DNA of 64,000 nucleotides from JAVJUV01 sp047314965. Its GTDB lineage: Bacteria > Pseudomonadota > Alphaproteobacteria > Rhodobacterales > Rhodobacteraceae. Shown here piece after piece: positions 62,567-64,000 of this stretch. The notes beneath the pieces are model-generated. The model was not told where the DNA came from and made no database searches. It saw only the letters and a program-made list of their open reading frames with translations. Numbering within the stretch: the first letter of the stretch is position 1; the number at the start of each line of letters is the position of its first letter. The DNA is taken from positions 62,001 to 126,000 of the forward strand of contig NZ_JBLBVK010000047.1 in the NCBI RefSeq assembly GCF_047314965.1, read 5' to 3'. Position numbers and translations under genes: made by a program.

Positions 62567-62599
62567 CGCCCGTCTTGATCGGTATCAAGGCGGGCGTTT
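62567..62599 (+). terminator. terminator after dksA
   Basis: CGCCCG-T-CTTGAT, CGGT loop, ATCAAG-G-CGGGCG, then TTT. It is 29 bp after the dksA stop. Confidence 0.75.
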
Positions 62600-62645
62600 C
62601 CATGTCTGGTAGCCACGATCTGTCAGGGCAGAAAGGAAACGTCAG

Positions 62646-63767
62646 GTGAAGATCACCATCGCGGGAGCGGGGATCGCCGGACTGTCGGCGGCGCGGGCAT
62701 TGGCACAAACGGGCCACGAGGTGCGCGTCTGCGAAAAAAGCCCGGAAATCAGCGAGGTCGGGGCCGGAATTCAGGTGAGCCCGAACGGGTATGCCGTGCT
62801 GCGCGCCCTTGGCCTGTCCGATGCGCTGGATTCCGTCTCGATCCGCGCAGACACGCTGCGCATGGTCGACGGGCCGACGGGACGGGAGGTCGTGTCTCTC
62901 GACCTGACGCGCGCCGGCGGGGAAGGCGGCTGGCGCTTCGTGCACCGCGCGCGACTGATCGACGTGCTGAAGGACGGCGCAGTCGAGGCCGGGGTGACGC
63001 TCGAGACCGGTGCGGCGATCGATCCGCCGCCCGCCGGCGCGGCCTTGCCGGGCGATGACCTACTGATCGGTGCCGACGGGCTGAAGTCCCGCATGCGCGC
63101 CCGCGTCGACGAGGCGTCAAAGCCGTTCTTCACCGGGCAGGTGGCCTGGCGGGCGCTCCTGCCCGAAGCCGGCGGCCAGCCCGTTGTGGAGGTTCACATG
63201 GGGCCGGGGCGTCACCTGGTCAGCTATCCCTTGCAGGGCGGTTTGCGAAATATCGTGGCGGTCGAGGAGCGTCAGGGCTGGGCGGAAGAGGGCTGGAGCC
63301 ATCAGGACCACCCGGCCAACCTCAGGGGCGCCTTCGCCGGTTTCTCGCCGCGCGTGCAGGGTTGGCTCGAAAAGGTCGGCGACGTGCATCTCTGGGGCCT
63401 GTTCCGGCACCGTGTCGCGGACCGCTGGCACAGTGGCCATCAGGCCCTGATCGGTGACGCGGCGCACCCGACGCTGCCCTTCCTCGCACAGGGCGCGAAC
63501 ATGGCGCTGGAGGATGCCTGGGTGCTGGCCGATTGCCTGTCCGCAGGCCCCATGGCGGACGCCCTGGCGCGCTACCAGTCGCGGAGAAAGTCGCGGGTTA
63601 CGCGCGTCGTCGATGCGGCCACCGCGAATGCCCGGAATTACCATCTGTCGTCGCCGGTTGTCCGCTACGTCGCGCACGGCGGGTTGAGGGTTCTGGGCGC
63701 GGTCGCGCCGGACCGGTTGCTCGGCCGCTTCGACTGGCTTTACCGTCACGATGTGACCCGCGCCTGA
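62646..63767 (+). CDS. FAD-dependent aromatic-type monooxygenase
   Basis: 373 residues, GTG start. FAD/NADH site GAGIAGLSAARAL (residues 6-18), DG motif LIGADGLKSRMRARV, and GD motif LIGDAAHPTLPFLAQGANMALEDA. This is the group A flavoprotein hydroxylase family (salicylate/3-hydroxybenzoate hydroxylase-like). Substrate is not assigned. Precedes zapE. Confidence 0.87.
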   Translation: MKITIAGAGIAGLSAARALAQTGHEVRVCEKSPEISEVGAGIQVSPNGYAVLRALGLSDALDSVSIRADTLRMVDGPTGREVVSLDLTRAGGEGGWRFVHRARLIDVLKDGAVEAGVTLETGAAIDPPPAGAALPGDDLLIGADGLKSRMRARVDEASKPFFTGQVAWRALLPEAGGQPVVEVHMGPGRHLVSYPLQGGLRNIVAVEERQGWAEEGWSHQDHPANLRGAFAGFSPRVQGWLEKVGDVHLWGLFRHRVADRWHSGHQALIGDAAHPTLPFLAQGANMALEDAWVLADCLSAGPMADALARYQSRRKSRVTRVVDAATANARNYHLSSPVVRYVAHGGLRVLGAVAPDRLLGRFDWLYRHDVTRA

Positions 63768-63809
63768 TCTGTCTTTTCTTTATGCCCCTCATGTGCTTTG
63801 CCCTCTGCC

Positions 63810-64000
63810 ATGAGCGTTGTCCGCGAAGCATATGATCTGAAAGTCGCGTCCGGGGACCTGTCGCCCGACGAAGCCCAGTTCGCGGCCGTGGCCGAACTGG
63901 ACCGCATTGCCGAAGCGATGGCGCGGCGTCCCGAACGCAAGGGGCTGGGCGGGTTTTTCGCGAAGAAGCCGCCGCCTATCCCCGGGCTCTATCTCTGGGG
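63810..64000 (+). CDS. zapE: ZapE/AFG1-family ATPase, 5' part
   Basis: 63 codons from the ATG of MSVVREAYDLKVASGDLSPDEAQ, cut by the window end. The segment LDRIAEAMARRPERKGLGGFFAKKPPPIPGLYLWG is the N-terminus of AFG1/ZapE P-loop ATPases, ending just before the Walker A loop. It acts in cell division and membrane protein turnover. Confidence 0.88.
   Translation, partial: MSVVREAYDLKVASGDLSPDEAQFAAVAELDRIAEAMARRPERKGLGGFFAKKPPPIPGLYLW

Overview
The window looks like a chromosomal segment of an alphaproteobacterium of the Rhodobacteraceae (Roseobacter-type). The GC content is high. The gene repertoire fits: a B12-dependent ribonucleotide reductase (NrdJ), a bacterial leucyltransferase (Bpt), an alphaproteobacterial DksA with a degenerate zinc finger, DUF6456, DUF2852, DUF2927, YkgJ and DUF4166 proteins, an Entner-Doudoroff edd-eda pair, and a TRAP transporter. 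I see no insertion sequence, prophage, plasmid gene, rRNA or CRISPR array. This assignment is inference from gene content.

Layout. 0-10 kb: a DUF6456 gene cut by the window edge, a two-domain oxidoreductase/DUF4166 protein, DUF4342, lipA, a TPR protein, a diheme cytochrome c and a cytochrome c' facing a LysR regulator, an outer-membrane protein, hpt, a Coq10/RatA START protein and a small lipoprotein. 10-18.7 kb: a minus-strand run trpE, PpiD-like chaperone, YkgJ, aminotransferase, gpt, fabI; then plus-strand pdxH, a double cold-shock-domain protein, a DUF192 protein and tRNA-Pro(TGG). 18.7-25.5 kb: nrdJ with a long leader and a hairpin-rich 3' region, then three consecutive secreted EF-hand proteins, each with its own terminator. 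25.5-36.4 kb: ilvN-ilvI behind a readable transcription attenuator with a branched-chain leader peptide, a BrkB membrane protein, a histidine kinase/response regulator pair and the divergent TRAP operon. 36.4-50 kb: bpt, RDD, DUF2852, a degenerate glycosyltransferase-51-like secreted protein, YbaK, glnE, two LysR regulators (one further on, at 55 kb), a YHYH protein, eda-edd, rlmI, an orphan PIN nuclease and an M48 protease. 50-55 kb: a membrane-anchored Ser/Thr kinase with a translationally coupled small gene, facing four minus-strand envelope genes. 56-64 kb: GNAT/DUF2927/small membrane protein/VWA in overlapping order, an AEC carrier, an interrupted small gene, a MoxR ATPase, dksA, an FAD monooxygenase and the start of zapE.

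Most interesting non-coding structure. (1) Three intergenic loci (9492-9535, 36255-36298, 50447-50501) carry tandem arrays of a degenerate 11-bp unit, GTCGGCAAAAC or GTATGGCAAGC, in perfect 11-bp register. (2) Two of the three EF-hand genes share an identical-armed inverted repeat CTGCACA-N6-TGTGCGG in the same AT-rich context. (3) Two 19-bp palindromes of type ATGTGAA-N5-TTYACAT lie upstream of the DUF2852 gene. (4) The ilv leader has a leader peptide, an antiterminator and a terminator.

Functionally the window is mostly housekeeping: amino-acid, nucleotide, lipoate, PLP, fatty-acid and carbon metabolism. The accessory parts are the EF-hand cluster and the kinase/envelope island. Two small lipoproteins that begin alike after the lipobox (CVEDTG) sit near two of the three 11-bp arrays, which may link those loci. 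That link is a hypothesis.
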